From contig CAZMRK010000104.1 in the NCBI GenBank assembly GCA_964568355.1, forward strand, positions 1 to 11,469: DNA of 11,469 bases. The letters are read 5' to 3'. The notes under the pieces are model-generated. The model had not been told where the DNA came from. It did not search any database and worked only from the letters and a program-made list of their open reading frames with translations. The position numbers and the translations under genes were made by a program. The stretch comes from JAJPJX01 sp964568355 (GTDB lineage Bacteria; Acidobacteriota; Terriglobia; Bryobacterales; Bryobacteraceae). Shown in pieces: positions 1 through 6,511 of the stretch (position 1 is the first letter of the stretch; each line of letters opens with the position of its first letter).

Positions 1-346
1 TGAAGAACACTGGGCTGAACGACGTCGGCGCGTTTAATACAAGCTCGCCCGCCTTGATCCAGTCCTCGCGGGTCTTCAGTTGAGCCGGGTCGAAGAACAC
101 CTGCGGCTCCTGATGTTTCAGCCACTCGGCATAACCGGCGGGCTCGCGGCCGGGCGCATAGACCGGATACGTGCGATACAATACACGCGCCGGGATCCGG
201 TAGTACGCCTCGAAGGAAAGGTGCGCGGGAGAGTAGCGCGGGTTGGCCAGAGGCACCTCCAGCGATGCCACGGCCGAATCTTCCCACGGCTTGGGAACCT
301 CCGGCTGAAACACGCTCGCCGCAAGAAGAACTACCAATGTTTTCAT
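1..346 (-). CDS. N-terminal part of a secreted protein, possibly cytochrome c family (runs off left edge)
   Basis: An open frame of 115 codons starts at the ATG whose complement is at 344-346 and remains open to base 1. It begins MKTLVVLLAASVFQPEVPKP, a short basic then hydrophobic stretch that looks like a signal peptide, so the product is probably exported. The mature part is rich in Tyr, Pro and Trp and contains the segments YYRIPARVLYRTYPVYAPG, PAGYAEWLKHQEP and LKTREDWIKAGELVLNAP. From memory this resembles the N-terminal region of acidobacterial and planctomycete cytochrome c-family proteins, in which the haem CxxCH motifs come later. No CxxCH lies in the visible part, so the family call is weak. 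Coding evidence is the uninterrupted frame, the protein-like composition and the signal peptide. Overlapping frames on both strands look like shadows. It is divergent from the VWA gene, with 113 bases between the two starts. Confidence 0.65.
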   Translation of the reverse strand, partial: MKTLVVLLAASVFQPEVPKPWEDSAVASLEVPLANPRYSPAHLSFEAYYRIPARVLYRTYPVYAPGREPAGYAEWLKHQEPQVFFDPAQLKTREDWIKAGELVLNAPTSFSPVFF

Positions 347-459
347 ATGGATCTCTGAGACGCCGGCGTCCCGGGCCGATCTTTCCATGCTACTACCACC
401 GCGTCGCCCTGTAACGTGCCGGGTTGAAACAACGTATGTATAGTGAGCGCAAAACTCAG

Positions 460-1776
460 ATGACCCGCCCTGTCTGTCTGCTGCTGTTCGCTCTGGCCGG
501 CGGGAGCCTGCTTCCCGTCAACGCCGGGGACGACGTGGTGTTCCGCAGCGATGTCTCGCTGGCCCGTGTCGATGCGCAGGTGGTCGATCGCGAAAACCGG
601 GCCGTCACGGGTCTCAACCTCGAAGACTTCGTTCTGCGCGAGAACGGCCGGCCCCAACCCATCCGCAATTTCGCCAGCGAAAACATGCCCGTCGACGTCC
701 TGCTCCTGCTGGATGTCAGCGCCAGCATGAGGCCGCACGTCGAGCGCATCGCCTCCGCCGCGCGCCAGGCATTTGGCGTGCTTGGCAGCGACGACCGCAT
801 CGCCATCATGGTCTTCGACCGTTCCAGCCGCCTGCGCCTGCCTTTCCAGACCAACCGGACGGAAGTGATCCGCGAATTCGACCGTCTGCTCGACCATGAG
901 AGCTTCCGCGGCGGCACCGATATCACGCGCGGGCTCCTGGATGCCGCCGCGTATGTGGGCAAGCAGGGGCGCCGGGACGCGCGGCGCGCCATCGTCATTC
1001 TCACCGACGACCAGACCGGCGGCAGCCGCGACGAAGAGGCCGTTTCGCGCGCCCTGGTGCGCGCCGATGCCGTTCTGAGCGCCCTGATCGCGCCGGATGC
1101 CATGCGCAACCGGCGTTATGGACATGGAGGGGGCGGCGGCTGGCCCGGCCGTGGAGGTCCCATGGGCGGCGGCGTGATCTGGCCCCGGCGCGGCGGCGGC
1201 CCCTACGGTGGACCGGGCGGCGGCATGGGACCGCATACCCACTCGGCCGGCACCTCCGAAATCGCCCGGGGATCCGGCGGAGACAGCATGCCGGTCAGCG
1301 ATGCTTCCGCACTCGAAACCACCCTGGCCCGCCTCCGCCAGCGCTATGCCCTCTACTTCCACTCCACCCAGGGAGCCGGCGGACCGTTGGGCGTTCAGGT
1401 GGATCTGGCCGATGCCGCGCGCCGCCGCTATCCCGATGCCGAGATCCGCTACCGCCGCGTTCACCTGACCGGAGACGCCGGCGACACCGCCGCCCCCATC
1501 ATGATCACGCGGGCGCCTCTGCATATGCCGCCCCAGCCTTCTACGCCGGAAGTGAGCTCGGTTGCCGCCACCGGCTCCCGGCGCCGCGTAGCCGTCGACG
1601 AGCCGGTAGGTCCGCGAGGCCCCTCCCTCAGCCCCGATTCCACTACGACTACGACCACGCCCGCCACCCCCGCGCCCGCCGCCCCGCCTGCATCGGCCAC
1701 GCCGGCGCCGGTAGCCCCTCCAGCCCCGGCACCCTCCGGAGGCTGGCGCAAACTCAAACCCGGCGAACAACCCTAA
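460..1776 (+). CDS. Exported VWA-domain protein (acidobacterial VWFA-related family)
   Basis: A 438-residue protein. I chose the ATG at 460 because it gives a compact signal peptide (MTRPVCLLLFALAGGSLLPV, then NA-GDD). The frame also offers TTG at 424 and ATG at 436, which would add a charged N-terminus, and no start has a good ribosome binding site. After the signal comes a beta-rich segment (residues 20-75, with the pattern VVDRENRAVTGLNLEDFVLR) and then a von Willebrand A domain. Its metal-ion-dependent adhesion site is complete: D85-x-S87-x-S89, T153 and D183. Residues 221-258 are a Gly/Pro-rich insertion. The last VWA helix and strand follow at 268-300 (ending RQRYALYF). A Thr then Pro/Ala-rich tail ends in WRKLKPGEQP. 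Such proteins are thought to bind partners outside the cytoplasm, but the ligand is unknown. The family resembles TIGR03436 (from memory). The amidohydrolase gene follows 29 bases downstream on the same strand. Confidence 0.9.
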   Translation: MTRPVCLLLFALAGGSLLPVNAGDDVVFRSDVSLARVDAQVVDRENRAVTGLNLEDFVLRENGRPQPIRNFASENMPVDVLLLLDVSASMRPHVERIASAARQAFGVLGSDDRIAIMVFDRSSRLRLPFQTNRTEVIREFDRLLDHESFRGGTDITRGLLDAAAYVGKQGRRDARRAIVILTDDQTGGSRDEEAVSRALVRADAVLSALIAPDAMRNRRYGHGGGGGWPGRGGPMGGGVIWPRRGGGPYGGPGGGMGPHTHSAGTSEIARGSGGDSMPVSDASALETTLARLRQRYALYFHSTQGAGGPLGVQVDLADAARRRYPDAEIRYRRVHLTGDAGDTAAPIMITRAPLHMPPQPSTPEVSSVAATGSRRRVAVDEPVGPRGPSLSPDSTTTTTTPATPAPAAPPASATPAPVAPPAPAPSGGWRKLKPGEQP

Positions 1777-1792
1777 TCCGCTGCCAAACGGA

Positions 1793-1806
1793 TACAATAC
1801 TCTGCG
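1793..1806 (+). promoter_or_regulatory. Possible -10 element placing transcription start at the GTG of the amidohydrolase gene
   Basis: TACAAT (5 of 6 matches to TATAAT) lies at 1793-1798, exactly 7 bases before the GTG at 1806, so transcription would begin at or next to the start codon and the mRNA would be leaderless. There is no Shine-Dalgarno sequence in the 29-base gap after the VWA stop. No convincing -35 is visible, which keeps the call tentative. Confidence 0.4.
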
Positions 1807-2765
1807 TGAACCGCCGAACATTCCTGAGCGCAAGTCTGAGCGGAACCGCCCTGGGTATCGCCGCGCACGGCGCGCCGCCGTCGCCGATTCCCATCATCGA
1901 TACCCACATCCACCTGTTCGATCCGCGGCGCCCCCAGGGAGTCCCCTGGCCCGACAAAACCAACGCCGTCCTCTACAAGCCCGCGCTGCCGGACCGTTAT
2001 CGGAAGCTCGCCGTTCCCCTGGGCATCAAGGGCGCCATCGAAGTGGAATGCAGTCCCTGGGCCGATGACAACCAGTGGGTGCTCGATGTCGAGGCCAAGG
2101 ACACCATCATGGTCGGCACCATCGGAGACCTGGAGCCCGGCAAGCCCGAGTTCTCGAAACAACTGGAGCACTACCACCGCAACCCGCTGTTTCTGGGCAT
2201 CCGCTATGGCAACCTCTGGGGCCGCGACCTGAGCACCGAGTTGCATAAGCCCGAGTTCGTCGCCGGACTCAAAGAACTCGCCAAAGCCGGTCTTACCCTC
2301 GATTCGGCCAACCCCAACCCCGCCTTAATCGCCGCTCTGGTTCGCGTCACCGACCTTGTCCCGGATCTGCGCATCGTGATCGATCACCTGCCACAGTTGA
2401 CGCCTCCCGCCGAAGCGGCGGCCCGCAAAGCCTATCTTGCCGACCTGCACAAGCTGGGCCAGCACCCGCAAGTCTACGTGAAAATCTCGGAAGTCTTGCG
2501 CCGCGTCGACGGAAAAGTCCCCACGAACGTTTCCTTCTACCGTGAGCGGCTCGACCACCTCTTCGGAGTCTTCGGCGAAAACCGGGTGCTCTACGGCAGC
2601 GATTGGCCCAACAGCGACCAGTGGGCCGAATATCCCCAGGTTCTGAGCGTCGTGCGCGAGTACTTCCTCGGCAAAGGCCGCGCCACAGCCGAGAAATACT
2701 TCTGGAAGAACTCCATAGCAGCCTATCGTTGGGTCAAGCGCGACCCCGGCCAGCCCAGCGTCTGA
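1806..2765 (+). CDS. Tat-exported amidohydrolase (amidohydrolase_2 / COG3618 type)
   Basis: A 319-residue metal-dependent hydrolase of the TIM-barrel amidohydrolase family (PF04909-like; relatives include L-fuconolactonase and 2-pyrone-4,6-dicarboxylate lactonase). It starts with GTG at 1806. The N-terminus NRRTFLSASLSGTALGIAA carries a twin-arginine motif (R3-R4-x-F-L), so folded export by Tat with its metal bound is likely. The barrel begins at residue 28 with PIIDTHIHLFDP, giving the HxH metal pair H34/H36. Further expected site residues are K226 (YVKIS), H194 (IDHLPQ) and D266 (LYGSDWP). All the key positions of the family are present and the length is normal, so it should be active. The substrate cannot be read from the sequence; a sugar lactone or similar cyclic ester is the family-based guess. 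It lies behind the VWA gene but may have its own promoter. It converges on the GT-C glycosyltransferase gene. Confidence 0.92.
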   Translation: MNRRTFLSASLSGTALGIAAHGAPPSPIPIIDTHIHLFDPRRPQGVPWPDKTNAVLYKPALPDRYRKLAVPLGIKGAIEVECSPWADDNQWVLDVEAKDTIMVGTIGDLEPGKPEFSKQLEHYHRNPLFLGIRYGNLWGRDLSTELHKPEFVAGLKELAKAGLTLDSANPNPALIAALVRVTDLVPDLRIVIDHLPQLTPPAEAAARKAYLADLHKLGQHPQVYVKISEVLRRVDGKVPTNVSFYRERLDHLFGVFGENRVLYGSDWPNSDQWAEYPQVLSVVREYFLGKGRATAEKYFWKNSIAAYRWVKRDPGQPSV

Positions 2766-2779
2766 ACGATACCCCTGCA

Positions 2780-2865
2780 AAAATCCGGGGACACTGCGGG
2801 CAAGCGTCTCGAACTCCTTCCCTGCAACGCACGGCAGCCGTGTCCCCGCATTTTCGTTTTTTTTT
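2780..2865. terminator. Long-looped inverted repeat between convergent genes, probable bidirectional terminator
   Basis: The arms CGGGGACAC (2786-2794) and GTGTCCCCG (2840-2848) pair perfectly over 9 bp. After one C/C mismatch, AAAAT (2780-2784) pairs with ATTTT (2850-2854). The loop is 45 bases. A T9 tract at 2857-2865 follows on the plus strand, and the A5 run at 2779-2783 gives a T5 tract for transcripts coming from the right. The element sits just after the amidohydrolase stop (2765) and just after the glycosyltransferase stop (2876 on the minus strand), which fits termination of both. The long loop is unusual for an intrinsic terminator. Confidence 0.6.
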
Positions 2866-2875
2866 GCACCGCGTT

Positions 2876-4384
2876 TCATCGGGCTGCGTCGCCACTCTTG
2901 GCGGCGTCGCGCCTTCGCTGCCAGTACAACACGCACTCATCGAACTCCGCCTTCTGCGCGTAAACCTTCGGCAAGCCCAAATCCTCCGCGTAGTCTTCGC
3001 CATCGCACGTCGAGACCGCATCAAAGCGCCCCGCCTCAATCCGCCGGATCAACTCCGCCCGCGAGATCACATGCATCGCGCGAGCCATCGCCGCCGGCAA
3101 ATGCAGCTTATGCGAATCCTCCAATTCCATGCCGGAAGGCGGCGGCCGCCGCGTCAGAAAGTAAACGTGTTCGTCGGCCATCAGCACGCCGCCGCGCGGC
3201 GTCACCTCATCGACCTTGCGGCTGAGCTGTTCCAGAATCCTCCAATAATGCTGATCGCTTCTGCCGGAGATCGCCTTCGCCAGCCCCATCGCCAGCAGTA
3301 GCCCCAGCACCGCCACCGGCCAGTGCGGCCGTTCCGAACCCGCCAGCCGGCTCCCCGCCGCATAGAGTCCCGCCGCCGTCAGAACCGCCAGAAAGGGCAC
3401 CGTGAGCAAATAATATTGCGCGAACGTGGGATGCGCGTTCGAGAGGTGTACCATCAGGGCCGCCGCCAGCCACGCGCACAGGTAAAATTCGGCCTTGCGC
3501 CGCGCCTCCCAGCCGCTCGCCCTGGCGACGTAAAGCAGCCCTGCCGCGCTGAGCAGGCCCAGCAAAAGCGCCTGCGAGGATTCGAGCCACGAGGTCATCA
3601 CCCGCAGATCGTGGCCCATCGCCCCATCCCACTCCACGTGGCGGTAGAAGAGCTGGTATTCGATCACGCTGAACCACGTCCGCCGCGGCGCTCGGGCGAG
3701 CGGCCACAACACCGGGAGCAGTGCGACCACCGTTCCCGCCAGGAAACCCGCGGCTTTGCGCCAGAGGCTTCCCGCGCGGTTGTAAACCGCCATCCACAAC
3801 AGCAGGACCGGCGCTACCGGGGCGGTGAGCAGCGAGGCGCCCGCCGCTCCGCCTGCCGCGAGACCGGCCGCGGCCGCCCATAGCGCGCTCCGCCGGTCCA
3901 CCCCCGCCACGGCAAGCCGGAAAGCTGCGGCGCTCAGGAACAGGCACATGCCGTAGGCCTGCCCCACCGTTCCGAACTCCAGCACCATGGCGTTCAACCC
4001 GATGACCAGCGACCCTGTCAGAGCCGCGGCCGTCCGCCATGCCGGCGCCGGAAAACAGGCGTGGAGATAGTCCGCCACCAGCACGATGGATCCGGCCGAA
4101 AGCAGCGCCGCCAGGCCGTGCGCCACGCGCCAGCGATCCCCCAGCAGCTTCATCCACGCGGCATTCCAGTAGACATTCAGCGGAGTCTGCGGAAACAGGA
4201 AATCGAGATAGAGCCGCCGGCCGGACTTCACCAGTTGCGCCGCCAGCAGATGATAGCCTTCATCCCAGGCGAACGCCGCGGTCTGGGAGTATGAGAACAG
4301 GATCGTTGTCAGAGCGGCAATCGCTCCCCACAGCGCCGCGGAGGGCAGCCGGCCGCCACCGATGGTAGAGGGGCCATCGAGCAC
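2876..4384 (-). CDS. GT-C family membrane glycosyltransferase (PMT/ArnT-like)
   Basis: A 502-residue polytopic inner-membrane protein. About eleven hydrophobic segments can be traced, at roughly residues 15-35, 88-108, 117-135, 140-158, 166-182, 186-202, 212-230, 270-288, 300-313, 322-345 and 354-372. The first periplasmic loop carries the acidic pair D41-E42 in FAWDEGYHLLA followed by FPQTPLNVYW, the signature of GT-C (GT39/GT83-like) enzymes, which move a sugar from a polyprenyl-phosphate donor to a protein or lipid acceptor. A soluble C-terminal domain of about 125 residues (375-502) follows, probably periplasmic. Donor and acceptor are unknown. The start is GTG at 4384; an ATG 10 bases upstream is out of frame, and no ribosome binding site is visible. 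It is the last gene of the minus-strand block, 32 bases after the DUF1080 gene, and ends at the terminator at 2780-2865. Confidence 0.85.
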   Translation of the reverse strand: MLDGPSTIGGGRLPSAALWGAIAALTTILFSYSQTAAFAWDEGYHLLAAQLVKSGRRLYLDFLFPQTPLNVYWNAAWMKLLGDRWRVAHGLAALLSAGSIVLVADYLHACFPAPAWRTAAALTGSLVIGLNAMVLEFGTVGQAYGMCLFLSAAAFRLAVAGVDRRSALWAAAAGLAAGGAAGASLLTAPVAPVLLLWMAVYNRAGSLWRKAAGFLAGTVVALLPVLWPLARAPRRTWFSVIEYQLFYRHVEWDGAMGHDLRVMTSWLESSQALLLGLLSAAGLLYVARASGWEARRKAEFYLCAWLAAALMVHLSNAHPTFAQYYLLTVPFLAVLTAAGLYAAGSRLAGSERPHWPVAVLGLLLAMGLAKAISGRSDQHYWRILEQLSRKVDEVTPRGGVLMADEHVYFLTRRPPPSGMELEDSHKLHLPAAMARAMHVISRAELIRRIEAGRFDAVSTCDGEDYAEDLGLPKVYAQKAEFDECVLYWQRRRDAAKSGDAAR

Positions 4385-4398
4385 TCTCTACCATCTTA
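4384..4398 (-). promoter_or_regulatory. Possible -10 element of a leaderless promoter for the glycosyltransferase gene
   Basis: On the minus strand TAAGAT (complement of 4393-4398) ends 8 bases before the GTG start at 4384, so transcription would begin at about the start codon. No Shine-Dalgarno sequence is present in the 32-base gap after the DUF1080 gene. No good -35 can be seen. The gene could instead be read through from the DUF1080 gene. Confidence 0.33.
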
Positions 4399-4416
4399 GG
4401 GCTGGCCCGGCCGTGA

Positions 4417-5049
4417 TTACCGTTGGGAAAGATCCAGAATGTAGATGTCCTTGAAGCGCATGTTGCCCTGCCCGCCGGAGTGAAGCTGCAGGGCGATGGC
4501 GCCGTCCGTCTCTTCGTCGTACGGGTCGGTGAAGTCTATCAGCGTGACGCCGTTCAGCCGCGAGATGAAGTGGTTGCCGATCACCGTCATGTCGTAGTCG
4601 TTCCAGTCGGTCGCCTTGAGCACGAACTCGTTCTCCGGCGACGGCCACACGATCCACTGCCGCCGCGCCGTATAGACGCCGCCGGTGTGGTGATTCCTCA
4701 CCCGGTCGATCTCGAACTGGTAGCCCTTGGTGACGGTCGCCGTGCCGGGCTTGAAATCCGTGCGGAAGAAGACCCCGCTGTTGCCGTCCGCCTCGCACTT
4801 GAAGCGCAGCGAAAGATGGAAATCCTTGTAATTCTTCTCGGTCTTCAGATAGCCGTATTCCTTGGTGATGCCCTGCCCGTGGATGGTGCCGTCCTCGACG
4901 GTCCAGCTTTCATTTCCGACTTTCACCCAGCCGGTCAGATCCTTGCCGTTGAACAGCGAGACCCAGCCCTCCTTGGCGGGCTTGAGCCGCTCTTTCTGCT
5001 GCGGAAAAGCCGCCACGGCCAGTGCCAGCGTAAGTATCAGTGTGCGCAT
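4417..5049 (-). CDS. Secreted DUF1080 (3-keto-disaccharide hydrolase / LamG-like) protein
   Basis: A 210-residue protein with an N-terminal signal peptide (MRTLILTLALAVAAFPQQ, cleavage probably near residue 15-18) followed by a single DUF1080 jelly-roll domain. Hallmarks are GWVSLFNGKDLTGW (28-41), the SWTVEDGTIHG strand (48-58), FRTDFKPG (95-102), KGYQFEIDR (108-116), WNDYDMTVIGN (149-159) and the closing GAIALQLHSGGQGNMRFKDI (183-202). It is about the usual length for a single-domain member. The Pfam family is named 3-keto-disaccharide hydrolase, so a glycosidase-like role on extracytoplasmic sugars is possible, though many members are uncharacterised and may only bind carbohydrate. The ATG at 5049 is preceded by AGGAG only 3 bases away (complement of 5053-5057), an unusually close ribosome binding site but the clearest one in the block. 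It lies between glmM and the glycosyltransferase, separated from glmM by the REP-like hairpins. Confidence 0.93.
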   Translation of the reverse strand: MRTLILTLALAVAAFPQQKERLKPAKEGWVSLFNGKDLTGWVKVGNESWTVEDGTIHGQGITKEYGYLKTEKNYKDFHLSLRFKCEADGNSGVFFRTDFKPGTATVTKGYQFEIDRVRNHHTGGVYTARRQWIVWPSPENEFVLKATDWNDYDMTVIGNHFISRLNGVTLIDFTDPYDEETDGAIALQLHSGGQGNMRFKDIYILDLSQR

Positions 5050-5097
5050 AATCTCCTAATTCTTTCTAAGTGGGTATCTGCTTTTCAGCCTTGTGGG

Positions 5098-5134
5098 GCG
5101 GGCGACCTCGCCCGCGCGGAACCCCCGGCTCCGC
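5098..5134. repeat. Two back-to-back hairpins, REP-like element downstream of glmM
   Basis: GCGGGCGA (5098-5105) and TCGCCCGC (5108-5115) form a perfect 8-bp inverted repeat around CC. Immediately adjoining, GCGGA (5116-5120) and TCCGC (5130-5134) form a second 5-bp stem with a 9-base C/G-rich loop. No T-tract follows in the direction of glmM transcription, so this is not a standard intrinsic terminator. The paired GC-rich stems and the position just after a stop codon are typical of dispersed REP elements; I recall similar GGGCGGGCGACCTCGCCC units from acidobacterial genomes, but the copy number cannot be tested here. It may still slow or end transcription, or protect the glmM mRNA 3' end. 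Confidence 0.5.
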
Positions 5135-5145
5135 TCCCCGTTCTT

Positions 5146-6486
5146 CTATATTCCGATCTCTCGCTGGATCGCCTGCGCGATCCGTGCCGTGAATTCTTCC
5201 ACCTGCTGTGTTTCCGGTCCTTCCACCATGACGCGCGCCAGCGGTTCGGTTCCGGAAAACCGCACCAACACGCGCCCGGAGCCTGCGAACGCGTCCTCGC
5301 ACCGGCGGATCTCGAGCGCCACGGCCGGCAGCTCGGTCAGCGCCTTCTTCTCCCGCACGCGAACGTTGGTGATCTTCTGCGGATAAATCTTCAAATCGGC
5401 GCTCAGTTCGTCCAGCCCGGCCCCCGCCTTCTTCATCGTCTCCAGAGTCCGCAGCGCGGTCAGGATGCCGTCCCCCGTGGTCGCATATTCGCGGAAGATC
5501 ACGTGGCCCGATTGCTCTCCACCCAGCACCGCGCCGCGCCGGACCATCTCCTCCAGCACGTACTTGTCGCCCACCGGCGTGCGCGCCAGCGCGATGCCGT
5601 CCGCCGCCAGCGCCTTCTCCAGGCCGAGGTTCGACATCACCGTGGCCACCACCACGTTGCCCGCCAGGCGGCCGGCGGCGTGGAGCGCCCGCCCCGCGAT
5701 CAGCAGAACCGCGTCGCCGTTCACGATCTTGCCGCTCGCGGCGACAAAGATAGCACGGTCCGCGTCGCCGTCAAACGCTACGCCCAGGTCCGCCTTCCCG
5801 GCCAGCACCTCCGCGCGCAGCGCTTCTACATGCAGCGCGCCGCAGCCCAGGTTGATGTTGCGCCCGTTGGGTTCCGCGAAGCGCGCCTGCACCTCCGCGC
5901 CCAGCCGCCGGAACAGTTCCGGCGCCAGGTGCGAGGCCGCGCCGTTGCCGCAATCCATCACCAGGCGCACCCCGGCGAACGAGACCGAAACCGTCGACGC
6001 CAGAAAATCCAGGTACCTCTGGTCCAGCCCCGCATCCACCCCCAGCGCCTTCCGCCCCGGTGTGATGCCGTTCTCGCATAGCCGGAAGATCTCCTGCTCC
6101 ACCTCGTGCTCTTCCTCGTCCGGCAGCTTGAACCCCGAATGGCTGAAAACCTTGATGCCGTTGTCCTGGTACGGATTGTGCGACGCCGAAATCATCACGC
6201 CCGCCACGAAAGGGCCGGTTCGCGTCAGGTAGGCCACTCCCGGCGTCGTGATGATGCCCGCGTAGCGCGCCTTCACTCCGCGCTCGGCCAGTCCGCCCGC
6301 CACCTCTTCGGCGATCCACGGGCTGGACTCGCGGGTATCGGCGCCGATCACGATCTCCGGCTGATCGCCATGCTGCCGCGCATCGTTTCCCAGGGCCATG
6401 CCGAAAGCATGGACGGTCGCCGGATCCAGCGGATATTCCCCCGCCACGCCGCGGATCCCATCGGTGCCGAACAGTTCTTTTCCCAT
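5146..6486 (-). CDS. glmM: Phosphoglucosamine mutase GlmM
   Basis: GlmM converts glucosamine-6-phosphate to glucosamine-1-phosphate, the step before UDP-GlcNAc, and so feeds peptidoglycan and envelope sugars in the cytoplasm. At 446 residues it has the normal length and every signature of the alpha-D-phosphohexomutase family: MGKELFGTDGIRG at the N-terminus, the phosphoserine loop ISASHNP with the catalytic serine at S102, the Mg-binding loop DGDADR (239-244), the sugar-binding loop GEQSGH (323-328) and the phosphate-binding loop RFSGTEP (409-415). The ATG at 6486 is favoured because MGKELFGTDG is the usual start of the family; no clear Shine-Dalgarno precedes it. It is 21 bases downstream of cdaR, giving the conserved order cdaA-cdaR-glmM, in which CdaA and GlmM are known to interact in Firmicutes. 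A perfect 14-base palindrome lies between cdaR and glmM, and a REP-like element follows the stop. Confidence 0.97.
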   Translation of the reverse strand: MGKELFGTDGIRGVAGEYPLDPATVHAFGMALGNDARQHGDQPEIVIGADTRESSPWIAEEVAGGLAERGVKARYAGIITTPGVAYLTRTGPFVAGVMISASHNPYQDNGIKVFSHSGFKLPDEEEHEVEQEIFRLCENGITPGRKALGVDAGLDQRYLDFLASTVSVSFAGVRLVMDCGNGAASHLAPELFRRLGAEVQARFAEPNGRNINLGCGALHVEALRAEVLAGKADLGVAFDGDADRAIFVAASGKIVNGDAVLLIAGRALHAAGRLAGNVVVATVMSNLGLEKALAADGIALARTPVGDKYVLEEMVRRGAVLGGEQSGHVIFREYATTGDGILTALRTLETMKKAGAGLDELSADLKIYPQKITNVRVREKKALTELPAVALEIRRCEDAFAGSGRVLVRFSGTEPLARVMVEGPETQQVEEFTARIAQAIQREIGI

Positions 6487-6497
6487 GAGAGTAAGTA

Positions 6498-6511
6498 TTG
6501 ATTGTAATCAA
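6498..6511. promoter_or_regulatory. Perfect palindrome TTGATTGTAATCAA, matching the FNR/CRP-family box
   Basis: The 14 bases form a perfect inverted repeat and match the consensus TTGAT-N4-ATCAA of FNR/Anr/Dnr-type regulators at all ten defined positions. The site begins 11 bases before the glmM start codon and overlaps the cdaR stop codon (6508-6510). On the minus strand a weak -10-like AATACT (complement of 6494-6499) overlaps the box and ends 7 bases before the glmM ATG, so a bound protein would block an internal glmM promoter if one exists. The regulator itself is not in the window; as RNA the same bases could form only a short 5-bp stem. Confidence 0.4.

Noticed and set aside
424..444. 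TTGAAA (424-429) and TATAGT (439-444) as a -35/-10 pair for the VWA gene
   Set aside because: The spacer is only 9 bases, too short for a sigma-70 promoter; no other convincing promoter was found in the 113-base divergent gap.
1624..1740. Possible simple-sequence repeat in the Thr/Pro/Ala-coding stretch
   Set aside because: The codons vary and no unit repeats exactly more than a few times, so it reads as a low-complexity protein linker rather than a DNA repeat array.
343..1833. A 496-codon open frame on the minus strand opposite the VWA gene
   Set aside because: It has a low-complexity Gly/Ala/Arg composition typical of GC-rich antisense shadows, and the plus-strand frame encodes a complete VWA domain with MIDAS and signal peptide.
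4423..6081. A 552-codon open frame on the plus strand
   Set aside because: It lies antisense to the DUF1080 gene and glmM, both of which have full family motifs; its Arg/His/Pro/Gln-rich product has no recognisable domain.
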